A DNA stretch of 64,000 nucleotides, from assembly GCF_008369405.1 (NCBI RefSeq), contig NZ_VSJJ01000009.1:1-64000 (forward strand), read 5' to 3'. Position 1 is the first letter of the stretch. The number at the start of each line of letters is the position of its first letter. The position numbers and the translations under genes were made by a program. The notes below the pieces were generated by a model. It did no database searches. It was given only the letters and a program-made list of their open reading frames with translations, and was not told the DNA's origin. This DNA comes from Streptococcus cristatus (GTDB taxonomy: Bacteria; Bacillota; Bacilli; Lactobacillales; Streptococcaceae). Shown piece after piece: positions 50,260 to 60,299 of the stretch.

Positions 50260-52911
50260 TTATTTCACCAACTTCTTCATCTCATCAATACGTGCTACGG
50301 TCGCATCGTATTTGGCTTGGTAGTCAGCTTGTTTGTCGCGTTCTTTTTGGACGACTTCTGGTTTGGCATTGGCTACGAAGCGTTCGTTAGAGAGCTTCTT
50401 ACCGACCATATCCAGTTCTTTTTGCCATTTAGCCAGTTCCTTGTCGAGACGAGCCAGTTCTTCTTCGACATTGAGGAGATCAGCTAGTGGCAGGTAGATT
50501 TCTGCTCCTGTGATGACGCTTGACATAGCAAGTTCAGGTGCAGGGATGGTTGACGCAATTTCCAAGTGTTCTGGATTTGTGAAGCGTTTGATGTAGTTGA
50601 CATTGCTGTTAAAGAAGGCTTCCAAATCGCTATCGCTTGTCTTAACAAGGATCGTGATCGGCTTGCTTGGTGCTACGTTTACTTCCGCACGCGCATTACG
50701 AACAGCACGGATCAAGTCTTTGAGACTTTCTACACCAGTGTGAGCCGCAAGGTCTTCAAAGGCTGGGTTGACAGTTGGGTATTCCGCTATGACGATAGAA
50801 CCTTCTGAGATTTGACCAAAGATTTCCTCTGTCACGAATGGCATGATTGGGTGGAGGAGACGAAGGATCTTGTCCAAAGTGTAAAGGAGAACAGAACGTG
50901 TAATGACTTTCTCTTCTTCGTTATCGCTGTAAAGGACTTCCTTGGTCAACTCAACGTACCAGTCCGCAAACTCATCCCAGATGAAGTTGTAAAGGATGTG
51001 TCCAGCAACACCGAACTCAAACTTATCGAAGTTCTCAGTAACCTTGCCAATGGTTTCATTGAGGTTGTGGAGAATCCAGCGGTCTGTAACATTGCCCGCT
51101 TCCTTGTTGGCAACTTTTTCGACATTGGCAGTTGCTTGCTCAAGGGTCAAGCCTTCATTATTCATGAGGATGTAGCGAGAGATGTTCCAGATCTTGTTAA
51201 TGAAGTTCCATGAAGCATCCATTTTTTCGTAAGAGAAGCGCACGTCTTGCCCTGGTGCAGAACCGTTTGAAAGGAACCAACGAAGGGCATCGGCACCGTA
51301 TTTCTCGATGACGTCCATCGGGTCAATCCCGTTACCGAGAGATTTAGACATCTTGCGTCCTTGCTCGTCACGGATGAGACCGTGGATAAGAACATTTTGG
51401 AATGGCTGACGGCCAGTGAATTCCAAAGATTGGAAGATCATACGAGACACCCAAAAGAAGATGATGTCGTAACCTGTTACGAGGGTTGAGGTTGGGAAGT
51501 AGCGCTTGAAGTCGTCTGAGTCGACATCAGGCCAACCCATGGTTGAGAAGGGCCAAAGGGCAGAACTGAACCATGTATCTAAGACGTCTTCATCTTGAGT
51601 CCATCCGTCACCTTCGGGTGCTTCTTCGCCCACATAGATTTCACCTTCAGCATTGTACCAAGCAGGGATTTGGTGACCCCACCAGAGCTGACGAGAGATA
51701 ACCCAGTCGTGGACATTTTCCATCCATTGGAGGAAGGTATCGTTGAAGCGTGGCGGGTAAAATTCTACCTTATCCTCTGTGTCTTGGTTGGCAATAGCAT
51801 TCTTAGCCAATTGGTCCATCTTGACGAACCACTGGGTAGACAGACGCGGCTCAACCATAACGCCAGTCCGCTCTGAGTGACCAACGCTGTGGACACGTTT
51901 TTCGATTTTAACAAGGGCACCGATTTCTTCCAACTTAGCCACGACTGCCTTACGAGCTTCAAAACGGTCCATACCCGCAAATTCGAAGGCCAAGTCATTC
52001 ATGGTTCCGTCGTCGTTCATCACATTGACTTGTGGCAAGTTATGACGTTGACCAACCAAGAAGTCGTTTGGATCGTGGGCTGGTGTGATTTTCACGACAC
52101 CAGTACCAAACTCGGGATCTGCATGTTCATCCGCTACGATTGGAATCAATTTATTAGCGATTGGAAGGATAACATTTTGTCCAATCAAGTCCTTGTAGCG
52201 TGGGTCTTCTGGATTGACCGCAACGGCAACGTCCCCAAACATAGTCTCAGGACGAGTCGTCGCAACTTCAAGAGCGCATGAGCCGTCTTCCAGCATATAG
52301 TTCATGTGGTAGAAAGCACCTTCAACGTCCTTGTGGATGACCTCAATATCAGACAGGGCAGTGCGAGCTGCTGGATCCCAGTTGATGATAAACTCACCAC
52401 GGTAGATCCAACCTTTCTTATAAAGCTCGACAAAGACCTTGCGAACGGCTTTTGACAAACCTTCATCAAGAGTGAAACGCTCACGAGAGTAGTCTACAGA
52501 GAGCCCCATCTTGCCCCATTGTTCCTTGATAGTTGTCGCATATTCGTCTTTCCATTCCCAGACCTTATCGAGGAATTTCTCACGACCGAGGTCATAACGG
52601 GTAATGCCCTCACCACGCAAGCGCTCCTCAACCTTAGCCTGAGTGGCAATACCCGCATGGTCCATCCCCGGAAGCCAAAGCGTATCAAAGCCTTGCATGC
52701 GCTTTTGACGGATGATGATATCCTGCAAAGTCGTATCCCAAGCGTGACCAAGGTGGAGTTTACCAGTTACGTTTGGTGGTGGAATCACAATCGAATAAGG
52801 TTTAGCCTTTTGATCGCCTGAAGGCTTGAAAACATCGGCATCAAGCCATTTTTGGTAACGACCAGCCTCAACCTCGGCTGGATTGTATTTAGGTGAAAGT
52901 TCTTTAGACAT
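50260..52911 (-). CDS. valS: Valyl-tRNA synthetase
   Basis: Class I synthetase, 883 aa, normal length. HLGH at residues 53-56 ([15 protein letters not shown]), [11 protein letters not shown] as KMSKS motif, editing-domain [15 protein letters not shown], and the C-terminal coiled-coil tRNA arm from about 815. Its binding site AGAAAGGA lies inside the end of the upstream hypothetical gene's spacer. Expected to be controlled by the Val T-box at 54248-54500 through two intervening genes. Confidence 0.98.
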   Translation of the reverse strand: MSKELSPKYNPAEVEAGRYQKWLDADVFKPSGDQKAKPYSIVIPPPNVTGKLHLGHAWDTTLQDIIIRQKRMQGFDTLWLPGMDHAGIATQAKVEERLRGEGITRYDLGREKFLDKVWEWKDEYATTIKEQWGKMGLSVDYSRERFTLDEGLSKAVRKVFVELYKKGWIYRGEFIINWDPAARTALSDIEVIHKDVEGAFYHMNYMLEDGSCALEVATTRPETMFGDVAVAVNPEDPRYKDLIGQNVILPIANKLIPIVADEHADPEFGTGVVKITPAHDPNDFLVGQRHNLPQVNVMNDDGTMNDLAFEFAGMDRFEARKAVVAKLEEIGALVKIEKRVHSVGHSERTGVMVEPRLSTQWFVKMDQLAKNAIANQDTEDKVEFYPPRFNDTFLQWMENVHDWVISRQLWWGHQIPAWYNAEGEIYVGEEAPEGDGWTQDEDVLDTWFSSALWPFSTMGWPDVDSDDFKRYFPTSTLVTGYDIIFFWVSRMIFQSLEFTGRQPFQNVLIHGLIRDEQGRKMSKSLGNGIDPMDVIEKYGADALRWFLSNGSAPGQDVRFSYEKMDASWNFINKIWNISRYILMNNEGLTLEQATANVEKVANKEAGNVTDRWILHNLNETIGKVTENFDKFEFGVAGHILYNFIWDEFADWYVELTKEVLYSDNEEEKVITRSVLLYTLDKILRLLHPIMPFVTEEIFGQISEGSIVIAEYPTVNPAFEDLAAHTGVESLKDLIRAVRNARAEVNVAPSKPITILVKTSDSDLEAFFNSNVNYIKRFTNPEHLEIASTIPAPELAMSSVITGAEIYLPLADLLNVEEELARLDKELAKWQKELDMVGKKLSNERFVANAKPEVVQKERDKQADYQAKYDATVARIDEMKKLVK

Positions 52912-52924
52912 GTGTTTGTCCTTT

Positions 52925-53662
52925 CTAGTTATTTATTAATTTAGGGGGATAAGACATTGAATTCTTCGCAATAGGCTGTTCATTTTGTCCAGCAATGTAA
53001 TCATATATGATATAAAATTCCTGCTCATATTTGTTCTCCATAATATCAGAAAAACTGATTTTAAATTTTAGATTATACCCGTGTGATTTTGTACCGCTTA
53101 TTTGATTCAACATATCGTTAACAGTTTTATTTTCTATTATCGAAATTGATACCGATTTTGTAGGAAGTGCAAAATAGTCGCTAAAATAATTATAAACCGA
53201 ATGAGTTACATCATCATGCATATTGTAACCTGAATTAAAATAAACAGGAATTTCATTATTTAGTTTATCTAACTGTACAATTTGTATATTTGTCGCTGAA
53301 GCTCGACCAACATTAGTTAAAAACAAATCAATAATAACACTATTTTTATCCAAGTATACTTTTGAAAAATGATGATTGACATGAAAATATGGTTTCAAAT
53401 CAGATTGTCTCTCAACATTAAATTGTAACTCTCTTAGCTGTAGTTCGTATTTTAAAAATTCCTTTTGAAAACTCTGAAATTCATCTAATTTATCTTGAGT
53501 TTCTATCTGGAATTGTTCTTGTTGTTTTTCCTTTTTATCTTCTCGCCTATTACTCCAAAATTGTATAATTATAGGGAGAATAATACTTGTCAACAAAGCT
53601 AATAAAGCTATTTTATCACTTGAACTAGAATTATTAAAAAAGTTATTTATCTTTTCTACCAT
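52925..53662 (-). CDS. Hypothetical membrane-anchored protein
   Basis: 245 aa: a membrane segment at about 18-34 ([17 protein letters not shown]), a charged coiled coil at about 40-80, and a C-terminal beta-rich domain. It is visibly AT-richer than valS and overlaps the end of the acetyltransferase gene by 20 bp. The usual streptococcal order has the acetyltransferase next to valS, so this gene looks like an insertion. Function not recognised. Confidence 0.7.
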   Translation of the reverse strand: MVEKINNFFNNSSSSDKIALLALLTSIILPIIIQFWSNRREDKKEKQQEQFQIETQDKLDEFQSFQKEFLKYELQLRELQFNVERQSDLKPYFHVNHHFSKVYLDKNSVIIDLFLTNVGRASATNIQIVQLDKLNNEIPVYFNSGYNMHDDVTHSVYNYFSDYFALPTKSVSISIIENKTVNDMLNQISGTKSHGYNLKFKISFSDIMENKYEQEFYIIYDYIAGQNEQPIAKNSMSYPPKLINN

Positions 53663-54220
53663 CTTCTAACTCCCACTCACTCCTCAGCAAGCCATAAGCC
53701 AACTCTGCACAGCGATTTCCTTGGGTATCCTTACGGTCTCGGATGCGGGCTTCAAGGGTAAAGCCAAGTTTCTCGGCGACTCGTTGACTTTGCTTATTGT
53801 AATCAAAACATCGAATTTCAACCTTGTGGAGTTTAAGAATGGTAAAAGCGACTTCTATCAAAGCACTGACGGCTTCTGGTACATAGCCCTTCCCCCAATA
53901 ATCTGGATGCAGGAGATAGCCAATTTCAAAAACATCGTCCTCATGACGGTGATTGAAGTCACAAGAGCCAATAACTCGGTCATCCCCCTTAACTGTAATG
54001 CCATAGCCAGACGGAAGTTCCTTCTTTTCTAGATTTTCAAAATAGTCACGCTCTGCTTCCAAGCTATCTACAGGGGAAATCCAGCTGGATAACAAACTTC
54101 AGGCAGACCAGCATAAGCAAACATAGCCTCCACATCATCTGCCGTTCTCTGACGCAATATCAACCGCTCAGTTTCCAACCTTGGCAACTCTTTGCCATTA
54201 TAAGGTTCAAGAAGTTTCAT
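53643..54220 (-). pseudogene. GNAT acetyltransferase with a frameshift
   Basis: From ATG 54220 (AAAGGAGGGG upstream) the frame reads MKLLEPYNGKELPRLETERL to YPAGFPL-stop. One base later the frame continues as PVDSLEAERDYFENLEKK through GNAT motif GYLLHPDYWGKGYVPEAVSALI to ELEDGRKDK. Four C residues at 54073-54076 (G on plus strand) where five would keep the frame explain the break. A sequencing error or slippage is possible. Intact protein would be a RimJ-type N-acetyltransferase. Confidence 0.85.
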
Positions 54221-54247
54221 TCACCCCTCCTTTCCACCACATAAAAA

Positions 54248-54500
54248 TAATCCCTTCCTAGTCAGACTAGAAAGGGACGAATGTGTTTATCCGCGGTACC
54301 ACCCAATTTCGGGCAGATGCCCGCAACTTTTCTCTTCTTTCTCTTTTATGACGTCGTTAGCTCGCTTTGGCATACGCTAGTATAGCCTACAACTCCTTGC
54401 CTAGTCCTAAAAGGAAACAAAAAGACACTTTTATTTCAATTTTTCATCTCATCAGCAACCAGCTTTGACACATTTGTGGACTTCTCAGCACCGCCACTTT
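54248..54500 (-). promoter_or_regulatory. T-box leader (Val) of the acetyltransferase-valS transcript
   Basis: On the minus strand GGGTGGTACCGCG (near 54292-54305) is followed by a terminator TCCCTTTCTAGTC/CTAGGAAGGGA and TTATTTTT. Stem I features (GTGGCGGTGCTGAGAAG) lie upstream near 54440-54500. Several GTN triplets could be the specifier and I could not fix which, so the Val assignment rests on valS being downstream. Confidence 0.85.
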
Positions 54501-54563
54501 CTGTAAAATGCTTGACTCAAAACACCTCTGATGAACCTATTCTATCACCTTTCCAGCGAAAAA

Positions 54564-54818
54564 TCAATAATTTCTCTCGCCGAAAAGTTCGTCTGGCAGG
54601 TCATGAAATCCTTTGCCCGCCTGATAGTTGGCGAATTTTCCCAAAAGAAACTGATAAGCGTCTAAACGGCTCTCATAGCGAATGGCTGCTTCCTTGGCCC
54701 GCTCGTCCTGGTCCGCTTCATAGACTGCCTGACTCTCCTTGAGAGCCATCTCGTTAATCATGACCTGGGTCTTGACCCAAGCTTCAAAGTCTTGTAAAAA
54801 TTCCTGTTCGTAACTCAT
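54564..54818 (-). CDS. DUF1912 family protein
   Basis: 84-aa helical, acidic protein (MSYEQEFLQDFEAWVKTQVM to LPDELFGERNY) matching the streptococcal DUF1912 family along its length. ATG at 54818 is preceded by AGAAAG; a GTG three codons upstream is an alternative. No motif gives a function. It lies just upstream of the Val T-box. Confidence 0.8.
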   Translation of the reverse strand: MSYEQEFLQDFEAWVKTQVMINEMALKESQAVYEADQDERAKEAAIRYESRLDAYQFLLGKFANYQAGKGFHDLPDELFGERNY

Positions 54819-54844
54819 TTTTCTCACTTTCTAACTACATAAAG

Positions 54845-56206
54845 CTAGTCCAAATCTCGGTAAAAATCACTGTCAATGTCACGGAAGGGCTGAATGTCCT
54901 GCACATACTCCAGCACCCCCTGAAATTCACCGGCCTCATCCCGCACCGCCGCATAGGTCACATGGACAAACTTGCCCCGTGATTCCGACTTGAACCACAT
55001 CTCGAACTTGTCCCGCTCTCCCTCACGCAGCGCCTTGAAAATCCGCCGCACCTTATCCAAAAACTTGGGCGGGTGACAGAGCTCGACATTGCGCCCTATC
55101 TGAGACGACGTCCGCTTGAAAATCATCTTGTCCGCCGGCACGCAGTCATTATAATACTGGAAAATATCGTCCTTATTGACAAAGGTAATCTCCATGGGCA
55201 GATGGTCCAAAATCAGATTGGCCTCCGCCACCGACAGATAGCCATGACCAAAAGGCTGCTGGGAGTCCCGATTAAAGGCTTGCTCCTTCTTTTCCTTAGG
55301 CTTAAAGGAAATGGTGACCTGACCATCCGGCGTATCAATGACCTGCTCAAATCTGCCATCACTAGTCTGCTCCGTGCTGGCTGACGCTTCGCTTCCTTCA
55401 TCAGCAGCAACCCCAGCTTCCTCCTCCGAGAATGAGTGTCGCGCAGGAATCCATTTCTCTGTCGGCTTGATAATGGCATAACCATAAGCATCGCTCTCCT
55501 CAGCAATCTTGAGCCAGTCATCCTGAGTAAAGGACTCGAGGAGGATCATGAGAAGGATAGACTCTTCCTTGAAAATCATAGCTTCAAACTCAGCAGCAAA
55601 AGTCTCAAACTTTTCCTTGACTTCTTCAATCGAAGTGTCCGGCAACTGCTCTGCAGCAGTCTTAGCCTCTTGGAAAAGGTCTCGAATCTGGTCATCTACC
55701 CCCCACATGACCTTGGGCGGCGAATCGTGGCCGTAGCTCTCCATGATAGGAAACATGAGCTCTTCCTTACGCTGATAGTGGATATCAAACTGCCCCACCA
55801 AACCCAGCTGGCGCTGGAGTCCCTTGCGGATTTCAGGAAGAAGCTCCTCATCTTCTGTGCTTTCATAGGTGGATAGGAGCCTGCGAACCCGCATAAGGGC
55901 TGCCCGCAACGCTAGATTTTCCTGCTTAAAGACTTGAACCGGATGGCCTGGATGGTCGGTATCAGCCACCTCCACATCCTGAATGGCACCTTTAAAGAGG
56001 TTGGCATGGACATTGCAGAGGGACATGACATCTTCAAAGGTCACTCCCGTATCCGAGTTCATCAGCTCATGCTCCATCAGGCTGATTTCGATAGCTGATA
56101 CACCAGCAAAATGCTTGTTGAAAAGCTCCTGAACAGATTCTGCCGAAGCTCCGTTATGTAGGTCCAGCAAGATAGACTTGAGGACTTCAATGCGTTCAGT
56201 AGCCAT
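54845..56206 (-). CDS. DUF438/hemerythrin/PAS protein
   Basis: 453 aa. Domains in order: DUF438 (about 1-75), a hemerythrin-like HHE region (about 85-250, with FDIHYQRKEELMFPIMESYGH and further His/Glu), a Glu/Ser linker, and a PAS domain (about 325-445, LDHLPMEITFVNKDDIFQYY). Such proteins are thought to sense oxygen or redox state through a di-iron site. It starts 2 bp after the DUF1858 gene. Target or output is unknown. Confidence 0.88.
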   Translation of the reverse strand: MATERIEVLKSILLDLHNGASAESVQELFNKHFAGVSAIEISLMEHELMNSDTGVTFEDVMSLCNVHANLFKGAIQDVEVADTDHPGHPVQVFKQENLALRAALMRVRRLLSTYESTEDEELLPEIRKGLQRQLGLVGQFDIHYQRKEELMFPIMESYGHDSPPKVMWGVDDQIRDLFQEAKTAAEQLPDTSIEEVKEKFETFAAEFEAMIFKEESILLMILLESFTQDDWLKIAEESDAYGYAIIKPTEKWIPARHSFSEEEAGVAADEGSEASASTEQTSDGRFEQVIDTPDGQVTISFKPKEKKEQAFNRDSQQPFGHGYLSVAEANLILDHLPMEITFVNKDDIFQYYNDCVPADKMIFKRTSSQIGRNVELCHPPKFLDKVRRIFKALREGERDKFEMWFKSESRGKFVHVTYAAVRDEAGEFQGVLEYVQDIQPFRDIDSDFYRDLD

Positions 56207-56208
56207 GC

Positions 56209-56439
56209 CTAAATCCCCACCACTTCATAGCCGTTTAATTCCAGCGTTTGCTTGATTTTATTCAGGTCAATGCCATTCATGGCAGCTCCTTTTTTGATCG
56301 AAACTATGCGCCCTACTGTATTGCGCATGACAGGATTGGCCAGAGGCTTAAAGCCTAACTCGACCAAAACATCCAAAACTTCGGGCTGTTTCTCAATCAC
56401 TTCTGCCACCGGGATAGATAAATCAATCACATTATCCAT
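56209..56439 (-). CDS. DUF1858 domain protein
   Basis: 76 aa (VIDLSIPVAEVIEKQPEVLD, then LVELGFKPLANPVMRNTVG). DUF1858 is often fused or adjacent to DUF438/hemerythrin proteins and hybrid-cluster or ScdA-type proteins, which fits the present neighbour. Lacks the CxxC found in some relatives. GGAGGTAGGGCAT precedes the ATG and a TATAAT lies near 56465-56475. Confidence 0.85.
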   Translation of the reverse strand: MDNVIDLSIPVAEVIEKQPEVLDVLVELGFKPLANPVMRNTVGRIVSIKKGAAMNGIDLNKIKQTLELNGYEVVGI

Positions 56440-56671
56440 ATGCCCTACCTCCGTGTATTTTCTATTATTATATCATAAAAGATGTGCCCTATAAAAATCC
56501 TTCCCACACTTGCTCAAATCCAAGCTTGGAGAATATAACAAATTCTAATAGACTATAAGTTATTGTTATAAGAGCACTGATAAATGAAGTTTCACAAGAA
56601 AAAGCTAGTCCTATCAGGGATTTTTGAGATTATTTTCACAAAGTCCTAGTTTTTGTCAGACTACAGCTTCC

Positions 56672-56700
56672 TTGAAAACGCTTTATTGTAGTGATATAAT
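56672..56700 (+). promoter_or_regulatory. Promoter with cre-like site before the FabK-like gene
   Basis: TTGAAA (56672-56677), 17 bp, TATAAT (56695-56700). TTGAAAACGCTTTAT (56672-56686) matches the CcpA cre WTGNAANCGNWNNCW at all but one defined position and overlaps the -35, a place where CcpA would repress. Confidence 0.6.
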
Positions 56701-56731
56701 GACTTTAAATACAGAATAAAGGAGATGCTCT

Positions 56732-57664
56732 ATGTCTATTACAGAATTGTTGAACATCAAGTACCCTATTTTCCAAGGAGCTATGGCTCAGATTTCCCAC
56801 TACCAACTGGCGGCAGCTGTTTCCGAAGCTGGCGGACTGGGAATCATCGCGTCAGGAGGAATGACGGGTGAGCAGTTGCGCGAAGAAATCCGTGAACTGC
56901 GTAAATTGACTGACAAGCCATTTGCCGTCAATGTTATGCTCATGATGAAAAATATCAAGGATATTGTGACAGTCATCATTGAAGAAAAAGTTCCTGTCGT
57001 AACGACTGGGGCTGGTACACCAAAATTCATCATGCCTTATCTGAAAGAGGCTGGTATCAAGGTTATCCCTGTCATTGCCAGTGTCAAACACGCGCAAAAA
57101 ATGCAAGAGCTCGGAGTTGATGCCGTGATTGCCGAAGGTTCTGAAGCTGGTGGCCATATCGGTGAAACCAATACCATGGCTCTCATTCCTCAGATTGTTG
57201 ACTCCGTTGATATTCCAGTCATCGCTGCAGGTGGAGTTGCCGATGGTCGTGGTCTCGCTGCTGCCTTTGTCCTCGGTGCGCAAGGGGTTCAGATGGGAAC
57301 TATCTTCCTAGCTTCAGAAGAATGCCCAATTTCAGCAGGTTACAAGGATGCCATTGTCGCAGCCAATGACACTGCTACTGCCGTGACTGGTCGTATTGCT
57401 GGTGCGCCGGTTCGTTGTATCCGCAATGAAATGACCGACCACTATATCGAACTAGAAAACAAAGGCACCAATCGTGACGAACTCGAAGAAATCACCATCG
57501 GTTCTCTTTCTAAAGCTGTTTACGAAGGAGATACCGTGCATGGCTCTATGATGAGTGGCCAAATTGCAGGCTTAGTCAAGGGAATTCGTCCATGTAAAGA
57601 AATCCTCGACACAATCGTTGCCGATGCCCAAAAGGTTCTCCAAAACACTGAAATCAAGCTATAA
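56732..57664 (+). CDS. FabK/nitronate monooxygenase-type flavoprotein
   Basis: 310-aa TIM-barrel FMN enzyme. N-terminal YPIFQGAMAQI, GGLGIIASGG, VVTTGAG, DAVIAEGSEAGGHIG and VPVIAAGGVADGRGLAAAF-type motifs match both FabK enoyl-ACP reductase and 2-nitropropane dioxygenases. It is not in a fab cluster here, so it may be a FabK paralogue of different role. AAAGGAGATG precedes the ATG; followed by repeat copy 3. Confidence 0.82.
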   Translation: MSITELLNIKYPIFQGAMAQISHYQLAAAVSEAGGLGIIASGGMTGEQLREEIRELRKLTDKPFAVNVMLMMKNIKDIVTVIIEEKVPVVTTGAGTPKFIMPYLKEAGIKVIPVIASVKHAQKMQELGVDAVIAEGSEAGGHIGETNTMALIPQIVDSVDIPVIAAGGVADGRGLAAAFVLGAQGVQMGTIFLASEECPISAGYKDAIVAANDTATAVTGRIAGAPVRCIRNEMTDHYIELENKGTNRDELEEITIGSLSKAVYEGDTVHGSMMSGQIAGLVKGIRPCKEILDTIVADAQKVLQNTEIKL

Positions 57665-57679
57665 TCCTCTAACTCAAAA

Positions 57680-57856
57680 GTGAGTGGGACAGAAATCGGT
57701 AATTCGTTAGAATTCGATTTCGTCGTCCCACCTCCGCACAGTTGAGTAGGGCTGTAAAGGCTGATGAAATCAGCGTAATAGAGCCCACTCAACTACTGCG
57801 TCTTGCTCGACAATCCAAAGACAATTGAGAGGCTAGGACTTTTGTCCCAGCCTCTT
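57680..57856 (+). repeat. Structured intergenic repeat, copy 3
   Basis: Nearly identical to copy 2, beginning about GTGAGTGGGACAGAAATCGG and ending GTCCCAGCCTCTTTT. It lies 15 bp past the FabK-like stop codon in that gene's orientation, ending in a T-run. Confidence 0.85.
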
Positions 57857-57917
57857 TTGCTGTTCATTTAGACTTGTTTTTGTCATTGCCCCAAATATGC
57901 TTCAACAAATCGCTCCG

Positions 57918-59276
57918 TTACTTGACTTTTTTGATCAATTTCACCACTGCTTCCGTCCGCGCGGTGTGAGGAAACATGTCAACCGACTGGATGTAGTGGA
58001 CATCGTAGACCTGACTAAGCTTGACCAAATCCCGAGCCAGAGTTGAAACATTACAGGAAACGTAGACCATCTTTTCAGGTGCATAGTGGACAATCGTCTC
58101 TAGCAGCTTATCATCTAGACCAGTTCGCGGCGGGTCGACAATCAAGGCATCCGCTCGATAACCTTCAGCATACCAGCGAGGAATAATCTCCTCTGCCGTC
58201 CCAGCCTCGTAGAGTGTATTGTCAAAGCCCATCCGTTTCGCATTACGCTTGGCGTCTTCAATGGCCTCAGGAATGATGTCCATGCCCCGCAGAGATTTGA
58301 CCTTTTTAGCAAAGGCAAAGCCGATGGTCCCCACTCCGCAATAGGCGTCAATCAAATGGTCTTCTTTCGTCACATCAAGCGCCTTGACCGCCTCCCCATA
58401 AAGCACCTCTGTCTGCTCAGGGTTGAGCTGATAGAAAGCCCGAGGCGACAGGGAGAACTCATAGTCCAGCACATCTTCTTGGATAGCTTCCTCGCCCCAG
58501 ATAATCTCTGTCTTATCCCCGTAAATCTCACTAGACTTGCTCGTATGATAATTGACTGCGACTGTCTCCAGCTCTGGAAATTCAGCCACTAGGTCTCGAA
58601 CGACTGGAGAAAAGTCTAGCTTGCGTCCTGTTACAAAAATCATCTGCACTTGACCAGTTTTTCTGGATCTGCGAATCATGACGGTACGCACTCCAGCAGT
58701 CTTGCGCTCATCATAGATGGGCAGCCTATACTTGCCTAAAAGCCGAGCCACCTTATTGACAATAGCCTGCGTTACCTTGTCTTGAACCAAACAGTTTTTA
58801 AGCGAGACCAGATAGTGGGAATTCTGGGCATAGAGCCCCGCCTTGACCTCATCCTTAAACTTGCGAGTCTGGAACTGCAGCTTGGCTCTATAATAGAGCG
58901 GCTCCTGCATACCAATGGTCGGACGAATCTCATAGTTCTCATAGCCAGCTGGCGCAAACTTTTTCAGAGCCTGACGCAGCAAATCTTCCTTAAATTCCAA
59001 CTGCTTGTCATAGTGGAGGTGCATGATTTGACAGCCTCCGCAGCTTTCATAAATCTCACACGGAGCTTCCACCCGAAATTTGGATCGTTTGTTGATTGTG
59101 AGGAGCTTGGCCTCAATAAAATTGCGCTGAACCTTGGTCACCTGACAGTAGACTTCTTCACCCTTCAAAGCCCCCGGCACAAAGACCAGCGTTTTCTTAT
59201 AAAATCCAATTCCTTCCCCATTGATTCCCATTTTCTTGATTTTCAGAGGGATTCTTTGCTTCACTTTTACATTCAT
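57918..59276 (-). CDS. rlmD: 23S rRNA (uracil-C5)-methyltransferase RlmD-like
   Basis: 452 aa: N-terminal TRAM-like domain ([20 protein letters not shown]), Fe-S cysteines [13 protein letters not shown] motif [12 protein letters not shown], and catalytic [13 protein letters not shown]. Family makes m5U in 23S rRNA or tRNA; the exact base cannot be told from sequence. TATAAT ends 6 nt before the ATG with no binding site between, so the mRNA may be leaderless. Confidence 0.92.
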   Translation of the reverse strand: MNVKVKQRIPLKIKKMGINGEGIGFYKKTLVFVPGALKGEEVYCQVTKVQRNFIEAKLLTINKRSKFRVEAPCEIYESCGGCQIMHLHYDKQLEFKEDLLRQALKKFAPAGYENYEIRPTIGMQEPLYYRAKLQFQTRKFKDEVKAGLYAQNSHYLVSLKNCLVQDKVTQAIVNKVARLLGKYRLPIYDERKTAGVRTVMIRRSRKTGQVQMIFVTGRKLDFSPVVRDLVAEFPELETVAVNYHTSKSSEIYGDKTEIIWGEEAIQEDVLDYEFSLSPRAFYQLNPEQTEVLYGEAVKALDVTKEDHLIDAYCGVGTIGFAFAKKVKSLRGMDIIPEAIEDAKRNAKRMGFDNTLYEAGTAEEIIPRWYAEGYRADALIVDPPRTGLDDKLLETIVHYAPEKMVYVSCNVSTLARDLVKLSQVYDVHYIQSVDMFPHTARTEAVVKLIKKVK

Positions 59277-59282
59277 GCTTCT

Positions 59283-59291
59283 ATTATACCA
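59283..59291 (-). promoter_or_regulatory. Extended -10 promoter of rlmD
   Basis: TGGTATAAT on the minus strand with its TATAAT at 59283-59288, only 6 nt from the ATG (59276). Confidence 0.55.
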
Positions 59292-59316
59292 TGCTAGAGT
59301 CGATTCGTTGAGAATA

Positions 59317-59325
59317 TGTTACAAT
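59317..59325 (+). promoter_or_regulatory. Extended -10 upstream of recX
   Basis: TGTTACAAT inside an 18-nt sequence (AATATGTTACAATAAAGA) that recurs exactly upstream of the DUF402 gene at about 60249-60266. Confidence 0.5.
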
Positions 59326-59368
59326 AAAGATGAGAAAATAGTCTAAATCATAAAAATCTCTCGACAAC

Positions 59369-59376
59369 TACGAATA
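59369..59376 (+). promoter_or_regulatory. Exact CIN-box sequence upstream of recX
   Basis: TACGAATA, 60 nt before the recX ATG and in its direction. Exact match to the ComX box, but an 8-mer is expected about once per strand in this window and the upstream T-run is weak. An inverted repeat GACGATG/CATCGTC (59388-59420) follows. Confidence 0.35.
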
Positions 59377-59436
59377 GAGTCAGAGAGACGATGGAATGAC
59401 TTTACTCTAAAACATCGTCCAAGTGAAAGGACTAGT

Positions 59437-60213
59437 ATGAAAATCACAAGAATCGAAAAGAAAAAACGGCTCTACCTCTTGGAGTTGGACGACAGCGAAA
59501 AACTCTATATTACAGAAGATACTATCGTCCGCTTCATGCTGTCCAAAGGGATGGAAATCACGGAGCAGGAGCTATCAGAAATTCAAGACTATGCCCAATT
59601 TTCCTACGGAAAAAACCTAGCCCTCTACCATCTCTCCTTCAAGCAAAGGACTGCCAAGGAAGTCAAGGACTACCTGACCCAGCACGATATCCAGCCAGAC
59701 ATCATCAGCCAAGTCTTGGACGCTTTGAAAAAAGAAAATTGGATTAACGACAGAAAATATGCTAATTCTTTCATCCAATCCAACCTTCTCACTGGTGACA
59801 AGGGCGCTTTTCTTCTCAAGCAAAAGCTCAGTCAAAAAGGGATTTCTAACACTATTATTGAAGAAGAATTAAGGCAATTTGATTTCACTGAAGTAGCCGA
59901 GCGAGTTTCTGAGAAACTTTTAAAGAAATACCAGGGAAAGCTTCCCAGAAAGGCCTTGCAAGATAAAATCCTCCAAGCCCTGATAAACAAAGGATTTTCC
60001 TATGGACAAGCCAAAGAGGCCTTCCATCATCTAGACATTGAAGAAGACCAAGAAAACCAGCAAGAGCTCCTCTATAAAGAGCTGGACAAGCAATACCGCA
60101 AGTACTCCAAAAAGTACGAGGGCTACGACTTAAAACAGCATCTGACCCAAGCTCTGGCCCGCAAAGGCTATGATTTTTCGGACATTGCCAGCGCTCTGAG
60201 AGAATATCTTTAA
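59437..60213 (+). CDS. recX: Regulatory protein RecX
   Basis: Inhibitor/modulator of RecA filaments, 258 aa, the longer Gram-positive form. Helical repeats typical of Rec[48 protein letters not shown] and [16 protein letters not shown], with a fourth repeat at the C terminus ([19 protein letters not shown]). GAAAGGA precedes the ATG. It is divergent from rlmD. Confidence 0.93.
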   Translation: MKITRIEKKKRLYLLELDDSEKLYITEDTIVRFMLSKGMEITEQELSEIQDYAQFSYGKNLALYHLSFKQRTAKEVKDYLTQHDIQPDIISQVLDALKKENWINDRKYANSFIQSNLLTGDKGAFLLKQKLSQKGISNTIIEEELRQFDFTEVAERVSEKLLKKYQGKLPRKALQDKILQALINKGFSYGQAKEAFHHLDIEEDQENQQELLYKELDKQYRKYSKKYEGYDLKQHLTQALARKGYDFSDIASALREYL

Positions 60214-60250
60214 GATTTTCTATGAAAACTTAGGCATTTTTATGAAAATA

Positions 60251-60259
60251 TGTTACAAT
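60251..60259 (+). promoter_or_regulatory. Extended -10 of the DUF402 gene
   Basis: TGTTACAAT, 41 nt before the ATG, in the same 18-nt context as the recX promoter. Confidence 0.5.
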
Positions 60260-60299
60260 AAAGAGGATAAACTTATAAATTGTAGAAAGTTGGTAGGTT

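Noticed and set aside
50812..51213. 133-codon plus-strand ORF within valS
   Set aside because: Antisense shadow of valS; codon positions follow the synthetase frame.
57520..57792. Minus-strand ORF of 90 codons over repeat copy 3
   Set aside because: It lies in the structured repeat and the antisense of the FabK-like gene; similar frames appear in each repeat copy as a by-product of its sequence.
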